DNA of 64,000 nucleotides from positions 3,332,132 through 3,396,131 of the forward strand of contig OY282519.1 in the NCBI GenBank assembly GCA_958296405.1, given 5' to 3'. Below the pieces are notes generated by a model. The model was not told the origin of the DNA and ran no database searches. It saw only the letters and a program-made list of their open reading frames with translations. Positions 45,907-54,441 of this stretch are shown one piece after another (positions within the stretch are counted from its first letter, which is position 1; every line of letters begins with the position of its first letter). The DNA is from an uncultured Pseudomonadales bacterium (GTDB lineage: Bacteria > Pseudomonadota > Gammaproteobacteria > Pseudomonadales > Azotimanducaceae). The position numbers were made by a program, and so were the translations under genes.

Positions 45907-46902
45907 ATGAACGGCAATCCCAGCTTGGCGAACGCTCGCTTGGCATGGCGCATCGTCGGTGCTGTGCTGGGAGTGTGGCTCCTTGCCACATCGGCGTTTT
46001 GGTGGTGGTGGGACCATGAGCCGCCGGCCTTCGACGTGGTCGCGCAAGCGGAGGACCGCGCCACTGTGACGGGCGCCGTCACCACCGCGACGATGATTCG
46101 CTTGGGGCAATCGTTGCTGCGCAAGCGCGGCGGCTACCTGTCCAACGACATCTTCCCGCCCGGCGTGTGGATGGACAACGTGCCGGCATGGGAGTTCGGC
46201 GTGCTGGTGCAGATGCGCGACATGAGCCGCGTGCTGCGCGCAGACCTCAGCCGCTCACAGAGCCAATCCGAAGAAGACCCTGCGCTCTCGCAAGCGGAGG
46301 GCAAGTTCTTCTTCGACAACAACAGTTGGATCTTCCCGCGCTCCGAGAGCGAGTACGAAGACGGCATCGCCCTGTTGGAGGACTACCTGGCGCGCCTTGC
46401 AGACCCGCAGGTGCCGACGGCGCAGTTCTACGCCCGCGCCGACAACTTGCGCGCTTGGCTCACCGCCGTGGAAACGCGCTTGGGCAGCCTCTCGCAGCGG
46501 CTTTCGGCGAGCGTCGGCCGGCGTCAACTTGAGCTGGCCCTCGCTGGCGATGCGGCCGCAAGCCAAGCCACGCCGACGCCGGCGGACGCGGAAGTGAAGA
46601 CAAGCTGGTTTCAGATCGACGATGTGTTCTACGAAGCGCGCGGGCAAACTTGGGCGCTGCTGCATTTGCTGCGCGCCGCCGAACAGGATTTCGGCGCCGT
46701 GCTGGACGACAAGAACGCGCGCGTCAGCCTGCGGCAGATCGCCCGCGAGCTGGAGGGCACCCAAGAGAGCATCTGGAGCCCGATGATCCTGAACGGCACG
46801 GATTTCGGCTTCGTCGCCAACCACTCGCTGGTGATGGCCTCCTACATCTCACGCGCCAACGCAGCCATCATCGACTTGCGTTCGCTGTTGGCGCAAGGCT
46901 GA
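45907..46902 (+). CDS. DUF2333 family membrane-anchored protein
   Basis: The product has 331 residues, starting at the ATG at 45907 with GGAG six bases upstream. One membrane segment (IVGAVLGVWLLATSAFWWWW) is followed by the family core: RLGQSLLRKRGGYLSNDIFPPGVWMDN, GVLVQMRDMSRVLR, and the FFDNNSWIFPRSESEY region. DUF2333 proteins are widespread in gammaproteobacteria and uncharacterised. The bulk should be periplasmic. A central Ala/Thr/Pro-rich spacer (about 215-230) is less conserved. Confidence 0.85.
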   Translation: MNGNPSLANARLAWRIVGAVLGVWLLATSAFWWWWDHEPPAFDVVAQAEDRATVTGAVTTATMIRLGQSLLRKRGGYLSNDIFPPGVWMDNVPAWEFGVLVQMRDMSRVLRADLSRSQSQSEEDPALSQAEGKFFFDNNSWIFPRSESEYEDGIALLEDYLARLADPQVPTAQFYARADNLRAWLTAVETRLGSLSQRLSASVGRRQLELALAGDAAASQATPTPADAEVKTSWFQIDDVFYEARGQTWALLHLLRAAEQDFGAVLDDKNARVSLRQIARELEGTQESIWSPMILNGTDFGFVANHSLVMASYISRANAAIIDLRSLLAQG

Positions 46903-46973
46903 AACGACGCCGGCGCGGGCAGAGACGCCGGCGGTGCCTTTGGCTGCCCTGCCCAACCGACCTGCCCGACGCC

Positions 46974-48173
46974 TCAGGATGCCTCAGCGGCAACGCCCAC
47001 CGCGCCCGCGGCGGCAAGCGCCTCCACTTCGCCAGCCGAGTAGCCAAGCTCGTCGAGCAACTCCGCGGTGTGCTCGCCGAGCAAGGGCGCGCCGCGCCGC
47101 ACCTCAAACGGCGCCTCGAAGCGGGCGGCGTTGCGGGCTTGGCGCAGGCGGCCGGCGTGGGGATGCTCCGTCTCCACCATGATGCCGCTGGCGCACAACT
47201 GCGGATGCGCGATGGCTTGGGAACGGGTGAGCACTGGCGCGCACGGCACCCCCTCGGCGTCCAACAGTTCCAGCCACTCCTCGGCCGGCTTGGTGTGCAG
47301 CGTCTCTTGCATGAGCGTCAGGCGTTCGTCGCCGTAGCGGTGGCGCCCGCCCACCGTCTTGAAGCGTTCGTCTGCCAGCAGGTCTGCGCGGCCAGCGGCG
47401 CGGCAGAAGCCCTGCCACTGGTCGTCCGTCATCGTGGAAACGGTGATGTAGCCCGTTGCGGTTTCGTAGATGAGGTCGATGATGGTGGCGGCGCCTTGGG
47501 CGCCCACATCGCGGTCCAGATAGGTTTGGCCGCCCATGTCGGAAGACCACATGAACGCCACCACCGCATCCAGCATGGAGAGCCGCACATGCTGGCCCTC
47601 GCCGGTGCGCTCCCGGGCAAAGAGGGCGCTGGCGATGGCTTGCGCCGCGGTGATGCCGGTGAGCTTGTCCGGCAGGATGGTGCGGATGAGGCGCGGGCGG
47701 TTCTCGTCCGAGCCGCCCTGCACGCTCGCAAGCCCAGACAGCGCCTGAATGAGCGGGTCGTACACGGGCTTGTGCGCGTAGGGGCCCGTTTCCCCAAAGC
47801 CGCTCATGGAGACGTAGATGATGTCTCGGCGCACTTGGCGCAGGTCCGGCTCGTCCAAGCCCAAACGCGCCATCACGCCGGGCCGGAAGTTCTGCACGAA
47901 GACATCCGTGGTGGCGGCGAGCTTGAGCAGCGCCTCGCGGCCGGCCTCGCTCTGCGCATCCACGCAAAAGGAGCGCTTGTTGCGGTTGTTGTTCAGCAAC
48001 ACCGGGTTCAGCTGTTTGGCCCCGGCGCCGCCGCCACGCGCGAAGTCGCGCCGCCGCGGCCCTTCGACCTTGATGACGTCTGCGCCCTGGTCGCCCAAGA
48101 TCATGGCCGCGTAAGGGCCGGCGACCACACTCGTGAAGTCGATGACGCGCACGCCGTCGAGGGGTGCTGCCAT
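46974..48173 (-). CDS. CaiB/BaiF family (class III) CoA-transferase
   Basis: The protein has 399 residues from the ATG at 48173, with AGAGGAG upstream. Signature segments are VRVIDFTSVVAGPYAAMILGDQGADVIKVE, LLNNNRNKRSFCVD, FVQNFRPGVMARLGL (adjacent to the catalytic Asp in the family, here near DEPDLRQV) and YDPLIQALSGLASVQGG. It transfers CoA between carboxylic acids; the substrate is not predictable. It lies upstream of a VOC-family gene and a sodium:solute symporter, which could form a catabolic set for an imported acid. That link is only contextual. Confidence 0.85.
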   Translation of the reverse strand: MAAPLDGVRVIDFTSVVAGPYAAMILGDQGADVIKVEGPRRRDFARGGGAGAKQLNPVLLNNNRNKRSFCVDAQSEAGREALLKLAATTDVFVQNFRPGVMARLGLDEPDLRQVRRDIIYVSMSGFGETGPYAHKPVYDPLIQALSGLASVQGGSDENRPRLIRTILPDKLTGITAAQAIASALFARERTGEGQHVRLSMLDAVVAFMWSSDMGGQTYLDRDVGAQGAATIIDLIYETATGYITVSTMTDDQWQGFCRAAGRADLLADERFKTVGGRHRYGDERLTLMQETLHTKPAEEWLELLDAEGVPCAPVLTRSQAIAHPQLCASGIMVETEHPHAGRLRQARNAARFEAPFEVRRGAPLLGEHTAELLDELGYSAGEVEALAAAGAVGVAAEAS

Positions 48174-48229
48174 GTTGACGCTCCTCTGGTTGCCCAATTG
48201 TGTCCGGCGAGCCGACGCGAGCCGGCGCG

Positions 48230-48607
48230 CTATTCCTCATGCAACGCGATGAAGTTCCCGCAGGTGTCGTCCAGCAGGGCGTCGAAGCCCCACTCGCTGC
48301 GGGTCGGCTCGCGCTCAAAGCGCACGCCCAACGCCGTCAAGCGGCGATGCTCGGCCGCCAAATCTGCAACGAAGAACATCGCTGCCGGAATGCCATCGGC
48401 GCGGAGCGCTGCGCAGTCAGCGCGCGCCGCTGGGTGCCCATCCGGCTCAAGCAGGAGCTCCACGTCGCTGCCCGGCGCCGCCACCGTCAGCAGGTGCGCC
48501 TCGCCAACCGGAATGTCCTGCCGCTTCTCGAAGCCGAGCAGCCGAGTGTAGAACTGCAGCGCGCGCTCTTGATCGTTCACATGCACGCTGGTGAGCTTGA
48601 TCTGCAT
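48230..48607 (-). CDS. VOC (glyoxalase/bleomycin-resistance) fold protein
   Basis: The 125-residue, single-domain protein is preceded by GGAGG six bases before the ATG. Two beta-alpha-beta-beta-beta halves are visible: VHVNDQERALQFYTRLLGFEKRQD and AMFFVADLAAEHRRLTALGVRFE. It ends in TCGNFIALHEE. Metal ligand candidates are His 9 (SVHVND) and the Glu near the end of the half-repeats. Members include isomerases, dioxygenases and small resistance proteins, so the reaction is not predictable. Confidence 0.8.
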   Translation of the reverse strand: MQIKLTSVHVNDQERALQFYTRLLGFEKRQDIPVGEAHLLTVAAPGSDVELLLEPDGHPAARADCAALRADGIPAAMFFVADLAAEHRRLTALGVRFEREPTRSEWGFDALLDDTCGNFIALHEE

Positions 48608-48633
48608 TCCAATCCTCCGGTTGCGCCGCGCCG

Positions 48634-50115
48634 TCAGGGGCGCCCAGCCACCGCGTTGGCCCGCGCCACAGCTGCGAAAAAGCCGCTCACGCGCACATCA
48701 TCCACCGGGCGCGTCCAACAGGCGAGCACCACATACACCAAGGTGGACGCCGCCAACGCCGGGAACACCTCGTGCAGGCGATCTTGCCAACCCAATGCGA
48801 GCCACGCCAGCAGCACAGTGATGCCCACGGCGCCGCCGGCCAGCGCAGCCACCGCGCTGCCGCGTCGCCAGTGCAAGCCAAACAGCACCGCCGGCGCGAA
48901 GCATACGGCATAGAGGCTGCCGGAGAAGATGGTGATCTCCACGATGTCCCCCGGCGGCTTCAGGGCGATGAGCGCGGCGAGGGCCGCAAAGCCGATGATG
49001 CCGCCGCGCGTCCAAGCCACCGCGCCGGCGCCGGAGAGGGGCGCCAACTCCATGCGAATGTCCCGGGTGACCACCGACGCCGCCACCAACAGCACGCTGT
49101 CGAGGGAGGACATGGCGGCGGCGATGATGGCAACCACCAGAAAATCGCCAACGACGCGCGGGAACACCGCCGCGTCCGTGACCAAGAGCGGCACCACCAA
49201 ATCCGTGTCCGTCACGCCCTCCAAGAGGAAGCGGGCGTAGAGGCCCACGGGCAACAGCGCGAACTGCACGACGAGGATGCCAAGCACCGCTACCCAAATG
49301 CCAACGCGCAGGCTGCGCTCGTCCTTCAAGCCATAGAAGCGCGTCATCTGGCGCGGGTCGATGAGGAGCTTCAGGGACCCCGCGAGGACGATGCCGACCA
49401 GCACGATGTACGGAATGCCGGCGTTGAGCTCCAAGAGATGCGCCGTGTCCGGGCGCTCGTCGAGGCGGGCGATGGCGCCCACGCCGCCGGCAGCATGGGC
49501 GACGAAGCCAAACATCAGCAACGCGCCCACCACCATCAAGGTGCCCTGCAGCACATCCGTGCGCACAACGGAGACAAAGCCGCCCACGGAGGTGTAGGCC
49601 ATCACGATGGCAAACGTCACCCCCACCGCAGCCGGATAGGGGATGTCCAAGAACACCTGAAACAGGTTGCCGGCGCCTTTGAAGATGGCGATCAGGTAGA
49701 GCAGGCTGGCAAAGCCGATCACCCCGGCCGCAGCCACCCGCACCGCGCGGCTGGCGAAGCGGACAGCGAGGAAATCCGGCACCGTCACGGATTCCCATTG
49801 CGCGGTGAAACGCCGCAGCCGCGGCGCCACCAAACGCCAAGACAAGTAGGCGAACACCACCAACACCACGGCTTTGGTGAGCCACGGCAAGCCGTACTCG
49901 TAGCCTTTGCCGGCGTGGCCGATGTAGCTGTTGGTGCTGGAGAATGTGGCATAGAAGGACACCCCGATGACGACGCCGCCCATGGAGCGGCCGCCAACGA
50001 AGAACTCGCCCATGCCCTTGCTGCGGCGCAGGCCGGCGCGCGCGTGGGCGACGAGGAACGCCGTGTAGACGGCGAACAGCATGAGCGCCACCCAGTGCTG
50101 CGCAGCCCAGTTCAC
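48634..50115 (-). CDS. sodium:solute symporter (SSS family)
   Basis: The product has 493 residues and about 13 membrane segments. Family markers are FFVGGRSMGGVVIGVSFYATFSSTNSYIG near the N-terminus, DFLAVRF, the GGF(V)SVVRTDVLQG segment, and SSLDSVLLVAASVVTRDI, which contains the sodium-site serines. The substrate is unknown; SSS members move sugars, amino acids, acetate or pantothenate. It follows the VOC and CoA-transferase genes on the same strand with a short gap. Confidence 0.87.
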   Translation of the reverse strand: MNWAAQHWVALMLFAVYTAFLVAHARAGLRRSKGMGEFFVGGRSMGGVVIGVSFYATFSSTNSYIGHAGKGYEYGLPWLTKAVVLVVFAYLSWRLVAPRLRRFTAQWESVTVPDFLAVRFASRAVRVAAAGVIGFASLLYLIAIFKGAGNLFQVFLDIPYPAAVGVTFAIVMAYTSVGGFVSVVRTDVLQGTLMVVGALLMFGFVAHAAGGVGAIARLDERPDTAHLLELNAGIPYIVLVGIVLAGSLKLLIDPRQMTRFYGLKDERSLRVGIWVAVLGILVVQFALLPVGLYARFLLEGVTDTDLVVPLLVTDAAVFPRVVGDFLVVAIIAAAMSSLDSVLLVAASVVTRDIRMELAPLSGAGAVAWTRGGIIGFAALAALIALKPPGDIVEITIFSGSLYAVCFAPAVLFGLHWRRGSAVAALAGGAVGITVLLAWLALGWQDRLHEVFPALAASTLVYVVLACWTRPVDDVRVSGFFAAVARANAVAGRP

Positions 50116-50176
50116 GGTTTGCTCCCCAACGCGGTGGGAGGGTATGCTCGGCCCATGTTCCTCAACCGGTGACGCG

Positions 50177-50398
50177 ATGCGTTATCTGGTGCAACTGCTG
50201 CTCCCCGCGCTCATCCTCATCGGCGTCATCTACGCGGTCTCCAGAAGCCGAAAAAGGCACTCGTCGGACGAGCGTTCGAAACGCGACGAATTGCTTTCCA
50301 CGCCCAGTTTCCTGCTTGTCTTGGTGGTCGGGGCCGCCTTCACGGTGGCGCTCCTGTTCGGCGTCGGGGCGTGGGCGGAACCGCTGCCCGCACCTTAG
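50177..50398 (+). CDS. small two-helix membrane protein
   Basis: The 73-residue product has an N-terminal membrane helix (YLVQLLLPALILIGVIYAV), a highly charged loop (SRSRKRHSSDERSKRDELL) and a second helix (FLLVLVVGAAFTVALLFGV). The frame opens further upstream at 50081, but the sensible start is the ATG at 50177. It is divergent from the symporter and convergent with the fmdB-like gene. No family recognised. Confidence 0.55.
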   Translation: MRYLVQLLLPALILIGVIYAVSRSRKRHSSDERSKRDELLSTPSFLLVLVVGAAFTVALLFGVGAWAEPLPAP

Positions 50399-50419
50399 CC
50401 GAGCCAACGCCGCACCGTG

Positions 50420-50710
50420 TCAGTCCTTGTCTGGCAGCCCCTTCGTGACGTCGCCGCGGCGGTTCATGAGGCGGTCCGGATCCGCGTGTTGGGTGTTGCG
50501 CATCGCTTGATCGACCATCTTGTCGTACCTCGGATCCATGCGTTCCACTTTGGAGAGCTTGGAGAGGTGTACCGAAGGCTTGGAGACGATGCGCCGCGTG
50601 AGGGCGCTGCCGCAATGTTCGCAGGCGCACGGGTCACGCGAGCGCGACACCGGCGCCAGCACCGTCGTCACCGCCCGGCATTCGTCGCATCGATGCTCGT
50701 AGATGGGCAC
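50420..50710 (-). CDS. FmdB-type zinc-ribbon protein
   Basis: The 96-residue protein opens with the FmdB signature MPIYEHRCDECRAVT, giving CxxC, and a second CxxC in CACEHCGSAL. The rest is a charged helical tail (PRYDKMVDQAMRN). FmdB proteins are presumed regulators or metal-binding adaptors. This one is the last gene of the ferritin-like/SCP2 operon, four bases after the preceding gene, so it may serve that system, for instance in metal handling or regulation. Confidence 0.8.
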   Translation of the reverse strand: MPIYEHRCDECRAVTTVLAPVSRSRDPCACEHCGSALTRRIVSKPSVHLSKLSKVERMDPRYDKMVDQAMRNTQHADPDRLMNRRGDVTKGLPDKD

Positions 50711-50714
50711 GCCG

Positions 50715-51101
50715 TCAGGCGGCGAGCTCCGCCCCCTTGTCGATGAGCATCTGAATCGACATGTGGTAGCGCAGGAACTTCAAACGCAACAGCGGGTTGT
50801 GGCCGCGCACGATTTCCTTGTCCAAGTCCAGCGAGAGCAGCGACGGCCCGGCGCCCCGCCCACGCCGCTTGAGGTAGTGCCGCCAATCCGCCGGCGTCAT
50901 CTCGATGACAAGTTCACAATCCCGCAGGTCGTCCGCGCCAATGGGTTCGATGGCGCCAATCTCGAACGCCTCGAACGTCACCTTGCGAATCGTCTTGCCC
51001 CACTTGAACGCCACCACCACATCCGCATTGCCGAGCTTGCGGTAACTCGCGTCTGCATTCACGGCGCCCTTCGCCGGCGCCAGCCAATCCAATTGCGCCA
51101 T
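50715..51101 (-). CDS. SCP2-like small protein 2 of the diiron operon
   Basis: The product has 128 residues from the ATG at 51101, with GGAGGG close upstream. The pattern of a short beta region followed by a DDLRDCELVIEMTPADWRHYL segment and a late LLSLDLDKEIV...LRLKFLRYHMSIQMLIDK helix resembles the sterol-carrier (SCP2) fold that binds hydrophobic ligands. It is paralogous to the next gene (51118-51570): both share MxxADW near the centre, SLDL, and a final helical segment. The assignment is structural guesswork from pattern. Confidence 0.55.
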   Translation of the reverse strand: MAQLDWLAPAKGAVNADASYRKLGNADVVVAFKWGKTIRKVTFEAFEIGAIEPIGADDLRDCELVIEMTPADWRHYLKRRGRGAGPSLLSLDLDKEIVRGHNPLLRLKFLRYHMSIQMLIDKGAELAA

Positions 51102-51117
51102 GTTCCCTCCTACGCGC

Positions 51118-51570
51118 CTACGCACGCGCCGTCTTGACGCGGGCAGAGGCGTCGAAAAAGAACTGCAAGGTCTGGTTGTAGCGAAAGAACAGGTCTTCCC
51201 GGTACTGATCGCCGTGGACGGACGTGGCGAGGCCTTCCTCGCGGTTCAAGTCCAAACTGTTGAGCGTGTGGTCTGCGGTGGCATGACCGTGTGCTTGGAT
51301 GTCGCCAAGCATCTCCTGCCAATCCGCGAGCGGCATCTGCATGTAGAAATCCACATCGGCAAGCGCCGCCGCGTCCGCCGGTTGGCCGCCCAAACACTCC
51401 GCGCCCTCGAACGTGAGCACGAACACATCCGCCGGCGCATCGTTAGGCGCTTCCACGACCACCCCAGCGCGGCAATTGCACTGCCCGCCGCCGGCGCCCT
51501 GGTAGCGCTCGTCGCCGTTGAAGACCGCCGCGACCGCCCCGAACCACTGCTCGGAAGGAAACCTCGGCAT
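51118..51570 (-). CDS. SCP2-like small protein 1 of the diiron operon
   Basis: The product has 150 residues from the ATG at 51570, one base after the stop of the ferritin-like gene 51572-52843, a strong sign of coupled translation. The N-terminal part has Cys-rich CNCRAGVVVEAPND. The central VDFYMQMPLADWQEMLGDI and TLNSLDLNREEG match the sister gene, and the C-terminus ends FRYNQTLQFFFDAS. It probably binds a hydrophobic molecule and may present substrate to the neighbouring diiron protein. No family is certain. Confidence 0.55.
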   Translation of the reverse strand: MPRFPSEQWFGAVAAVFNGDERYQGAGGGQCNCRAGVVVEAPNDAPADVFVLTFEGAECLGGQPADAAALADVDFYMQMPLADWQEMLGDIQAHGHATADHTLNSLDLNREEGLATSVHGDQYREDLFFRYNQTLQFFFDASARVKTARA

Positions 51571-51571
51571 G

Positions 51572-52843
51572 TCAGCGCGCGGCCGCCTGCGCGGCTTCGG
51601 GAATGTCCGCACCCGCCTCATCGGCGGCGTCGGGCGGCAGATAACGGCTCATGGCCTTTGGCATCCCCGCAACGCTGCGGGGAATGTCAAGCCACGCGCA
51701 GGTTTCCTGCAAGCTGGACATGAAGTCGCGCATCATCGCATCCCAAGTGTCGAGGCCGGTGGCGCGGGCGCCTTCAATGCCGTTGCCGAAGATGATGGCC
51801 AACGCCTCGCGCAACACCGGGTCGCGCAAGTCTCGGGCGAAGATGCGGTCGCCCACGAACAGCACCGTCGCCAACACGCCGGCTTGGTGTTGAATGTGAG
51901 CAATGGAGTACTGCAGGTGCTCGACGCCGTAGGCGAGGTGGCGGGCTTTATCCTCGATGACGCGGGCGTAGATGTAGCGTTCGGCGTCGTTGTGGGCGAA
52001 GCGCTCCAGGTAGCGCAGCATCGTCATCGTGAAAGTGCCGCGCAGCAAGAACAGGTAGGCGACGGTTTCCGTCCAGCCACCGTAGCTCTCGATGATCATG
52101 CGGTTCACTTCACCCGGGCCTTCAAGGCCCAGCCCGCCACCGTTGTACAGCGCCCGTTTGCGGAACGCCTCATAGTGTCGGGCGGCGTCAAAGGTGGCCG
52201 TGGCGAGGTACTGCTTCACCTCGTGGTAGCCATACGCCATTTGGTGTTGCCAGCTTGATATCGCCTCGATGTCGACATTCGCGTACTGGCACAGCTCGGT
52301 ACACACTTGGCAGACGGCGTGTTCGACGTCATCCGCCAACGGTTCGATGGAATCCCACGGCACGTCGGTGGCCGGCGCCCAGCGGCGCTGGATGGCCTCT
52401 TCGTAGAGGTCTGCCGCGCCATCCGCCCACATGGCGGCCTTCTCGCGCACCGCATAGCCCACTGGCGGCATGCCGCGGCGCGGAATGGCACCACGTGGGT
52501 TGCGGGATTGATCCGGCCAATCCGTGGGCACTTCGCCATAGATGCCGACGTTCAGGCTGCCCAGCGTCAGCCCCTTCTTGCCCGGCTTGACGCGCACGCC
52601 CCACTGCCGCGACTGATTCATCCAGTCGTACTTCGGCTCTGGCACCGCAGTGAGGATGTTCGTCCCGCCACCGCTGACATCCTCCACCCGTTGGCTGGAG
52701 GACTTCGCCTGGGCGCGTTCTTTTTGCTTGCCTGTGGCCGGTTGCTTGCCTTTGCCCGGTTGTTTGGGCTTCGCGGCCTGTTTGAGTTGGGTTGCCTTCT
52801 TGGCCGGCTTCGCCGCCGCGGCCTTCGCGCCTTGCTTCGCCAT
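51572..52843 (-). CDS. ferritin-like paralog without diiron ligands (pseudoenzyme subunit)
   Basis: The product has 423 residues from the ATG at 52843. The first ~55 residues are a Lys/Ala/Pro/Gln-rich tail. The rest aligns with the upstream ferritin-like protein: GLTLGSLNVGIYGEVP, LYEEAIQRRWAPATDVPW, YEAFRKRAL, AERYIYARVIEDKARHLAYG. The iron-ligand positions differ: the first ExxH is AARH (Ala 220, His 223), the second is KARH (Lys 299, His 302), and the helix-1 and helix-3 carboxylates are Gln/Ala and Gly. A diiron centre is therefore not possible at the usual site. It lies 13 bases after the intact paralog, suggesting an obligate heteromer with a non-catalytic partner. Confidence 0.75.
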   Translation of the reverse strand: MAKQGAKAAAAKPAKKATQLKQAAKPKQPGKGKQPATGKQKERAQAKSSSQRVEDVSGGGTNILTAVPEPKYDWMNQSRQWGVRVKPGKKGLTLGSLNVGIYGEVPTDWPDQSRNPRGAIPRRGMPPVGYAVREKAAMWADGAADLYEEAIQRRWAPATDVPWDSIEPLADDVEHAVCQVCTELCQYANVDIEAISSWQHQMAYGYHEVKQYLATATFDAARHYEAFRKRALYNGGGLGLEGPGEVNRMIIESYGGWTETVAYLFLLRGTFTMTMLRYLERFAHNDAERYIYARVIEDKARHLAYGVEHLQYSIAHIQHQAGVLATVLFVGDRIFARDLRDPVLREALAIIFGNGIEGARATGLDTWDAMMRDFMSSLQETCAWLDIPRSVAGMPKAMSRYLPPDAADEAGADIPEAAQAAAR

Positions 52844-52856
52844 GTGCGCCTCGCGC

Positions 52857-53927
52857 TTAAGCGGCGATTTCCGCCAAGAGTTCAGGCACTTGTGAGCGGC
52901 CGTTCTCGAAACGGTCGCCAAAGCCAGCAGACTTCACGCGCTTGATGTACTCCTGCAGCTGCCGCTTGCGGATGGCGATGAGCCGGTTGCGCCCCTCGTC
53001 GAAGTTGGCCTTGCCGCCGCCGAGCAGGATGGCCATGGATTCGGAGGTTTGCGTGAACTGGCCGGCTGGGTTCTGCGAGCCGGAGAGAATGCCGCGCTCC
53101 GCTTCGTCCAGATAGCAGTGGATCTCCTCATGGCGCTCCGGCGCCGTCTCCGCCATGTAGCGCATGTGCATCACGCCGAAGGCCACATGGCGCGCCTCGT
53201 CTTGGGCGCAGAGGCGATAGATGGCCTTTTCCGCGTCGTTATAGGCCATCAGCTCGCCCAACCGGAAGATGGTGAGCACCGCGCCCTCGCCGGAGATGTG
53301 CAGGCGCGAGGACATTTCGGTGAAGTCCCGCGAGTGGTCGATGCTGCCGACGACGCCGGCGGTGCCGCCCGTCGCCCGCATCAGGCCGCCGCCGTTCGCC
53401 AGCGCCCGCTTGCGGAACACATCCATGTGGCGTGATTCATCCATCACTTGGCAGAGGAGGACGTTGCGCGCCTCGAAGAAATCTGGCGTGGTGCGCGCAA
53501 CCCAGCGCGCCGGCACGTCTCCCGCGACGAACTCGACCTCGGTTAAGAACGTGTCCATCGCGCACTGCGCCTGCTCGATGTCGTCCGGCAGGGGATCAAT
53601 GGTGTGCCAAGGAATGTCAGTGGCCGAGCTCCATTGGCGCTGCAACGCCTCCTCATAGAGGAACGAGGCATTGTCCAGCCAGATTTCACTCTTGGTGCGC
53701 ACGCCATAGGCGCCAATGCGATAGGAGCCATCCCGCTTCGCGGCGCCGCGGGGCACGCCGGTTTGATTTTCACTCACCACCGGCGGATCGCCGTAGTCGC
53801 CGATCTGAATGTCCGCGAGGGTCAGGCCGTTCTTGCTTGGCCGGGCTTGGGTTTCCCACTCGCCCCGACGGCCCATCCAGCCCAAATCCAGATCGCGCTC
53901 GACGTCAAGCTGCGCAGCTTCGCTCAT
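52857..53927 (-). CDS. ferritin-like diiron protein, probable oxygenase catalytic subunit
   Basis: The 356-residue protein has GGAGAG placed six to seven bases before the ATG. Helical core motifs are a Glu on helix 1 (TFLTEVEFV, 130/132), ExxH on helix 2 (DESRH, E164 and H167), a Glu on helix 3 (E214) and a second ExxH on helix 4 (DEARH, E244 and H247). This is the ligand set of R2-like ferritin-superfamily diiron proteins such as multicomponent oxygenases. First gene of a five-gene operon with a pseudo-paralog, two SCP2-like proteins and FmdB, and divergent from rubredoxin. The substrate is unknown. Confidence 0.75.
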   Translation of the reverse strand: MSEAAQLDVERDLDLGWMGRRGEWETQARPSKNGLTLADIQIGDYGDPPVVSENQTGVPRGAAKRDGSYRIGAYGVRTKSEIWLDNASFLYEEALQRQWSSATDIPWHTIDPLPDDIEQAQCAMDTFLTEVEFVAGDVPARWVARTTPDFFEARNVLLCQVMDESRHMDVFRKRALANGGGLMRATGGTAGVVGSIDHSRDFTEMSSRLHISGEGAVLTIFRLGELMAYNDAEKAIYRLCAQDEARHVAFGVMHMRYMAETAPERHEEIHCYLDEAERGILSGSQNPAGQFTQTSESMAILLGGGKANFDEGRNRLIAIRKRQLQEYIKRVKSAGFGDRFENGRSQVPELLAEIAA

Positions 53928-53950
53928 GCTTTTCTCTCCAAGGTCAACCT

Positions 53951-53980
53951 CTTGGGGGGATGCCCTTGGGCCTCCCCAAG
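53951..53980 (-). promoter_or_regulatory. hairpin in the 5' leader of the diiron operon
   Basis: The outer stem is CTTGGGG (53951-53957) paired with CCCCAAG (53974-53980). A small inner hairpin GCCC-TT-GGGC occupies 53962-53971. It lies between the promoter and the ribosome site of the ferritin-like gene and could control translation or attenuation. Confidence 0.4.
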
Positions 53981-53987
53981 TGCGGTT

Positions 53988-54015
53988 ACTATAGCCGCCC
54001 TCACGGGAATCTCAA
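53988..54015 (-). promoter_or_regulatory. sigma70-like promoter of the diiron operon
   Basis: On the minus strand TTGAGA (54010-54015) is followed after 16 bases by TATAGT (53988-53993). A start near 53981 would give a leader of about 55 bases before the ATG at 53927. This is one of the best promoter matches in the window. Confidence 0.55.
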
Positions 54016-54030
54016 ACCATTTTCCTCACA

Positions 54031-54441
54031 ATGGCCTTCGTCCTGCACCCGCGCCTCGAGGCAGACTGCGAACACATCGGCGACCTAGCTGTTTCCACGC
54101 TGTTGCTCGTGCGTGACGAGCGCTTCCATTGGGCGATTCTGGTGCCGCGCATCGCCGCGCTTGCCGACCTGCACGACGTTCCGCCGGCGTCGCGCATGGC
54201 CGTGTTCGAGGAGATCGAGAGGGTGTCCCAAGCGCTGCAACGCATCACCCGCGCCGACAAGTTGAACGTGGCGGCGCTCGGCAATCAGGTGGCGCAGCTG
54301 CACATCCACATCATTGCTCGCCGCCTCGACGACGCCGCGTGGCCGAACCCCGTTTGGAGCGCGCCGCCGCCAGCCACGCCGCTCGCGGGCGCGGCACTCG
54401 CGGCGCGCGCCCAACGCATCAAACAGGAGATGGAACTGTGA
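54031..54441 (+). CDS. HIT-family protein
   Basis: The 136-residue protein has the histidine triad region [13 protein letters not shown] (near 90-102), preceded by [10 protein letters not shown]. It resembles the bacterial HIT subgroup with a diverged triad (HIHII rather than HxHxHxx). Members hydrolyse or transfer nucleotidyl groups. Its stop overlaps the rubredoxin start (GTGA), and it diverges from the ferritin-like operon across a 103-base region. Whether it serves that system is unclear. Confidence 0.8.
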   Translation: MAFVLHPRLEADCEHIGDLAVSTLLLVRDERFHWAILVPRIAALADLHDVPPASRMAVFEEIERVSQALQRITRADKLNVAALGNQVAQLHIHIIARRLDDAAWPNPVWSAPPPATPLAGAALAARAQRIKQEMEL

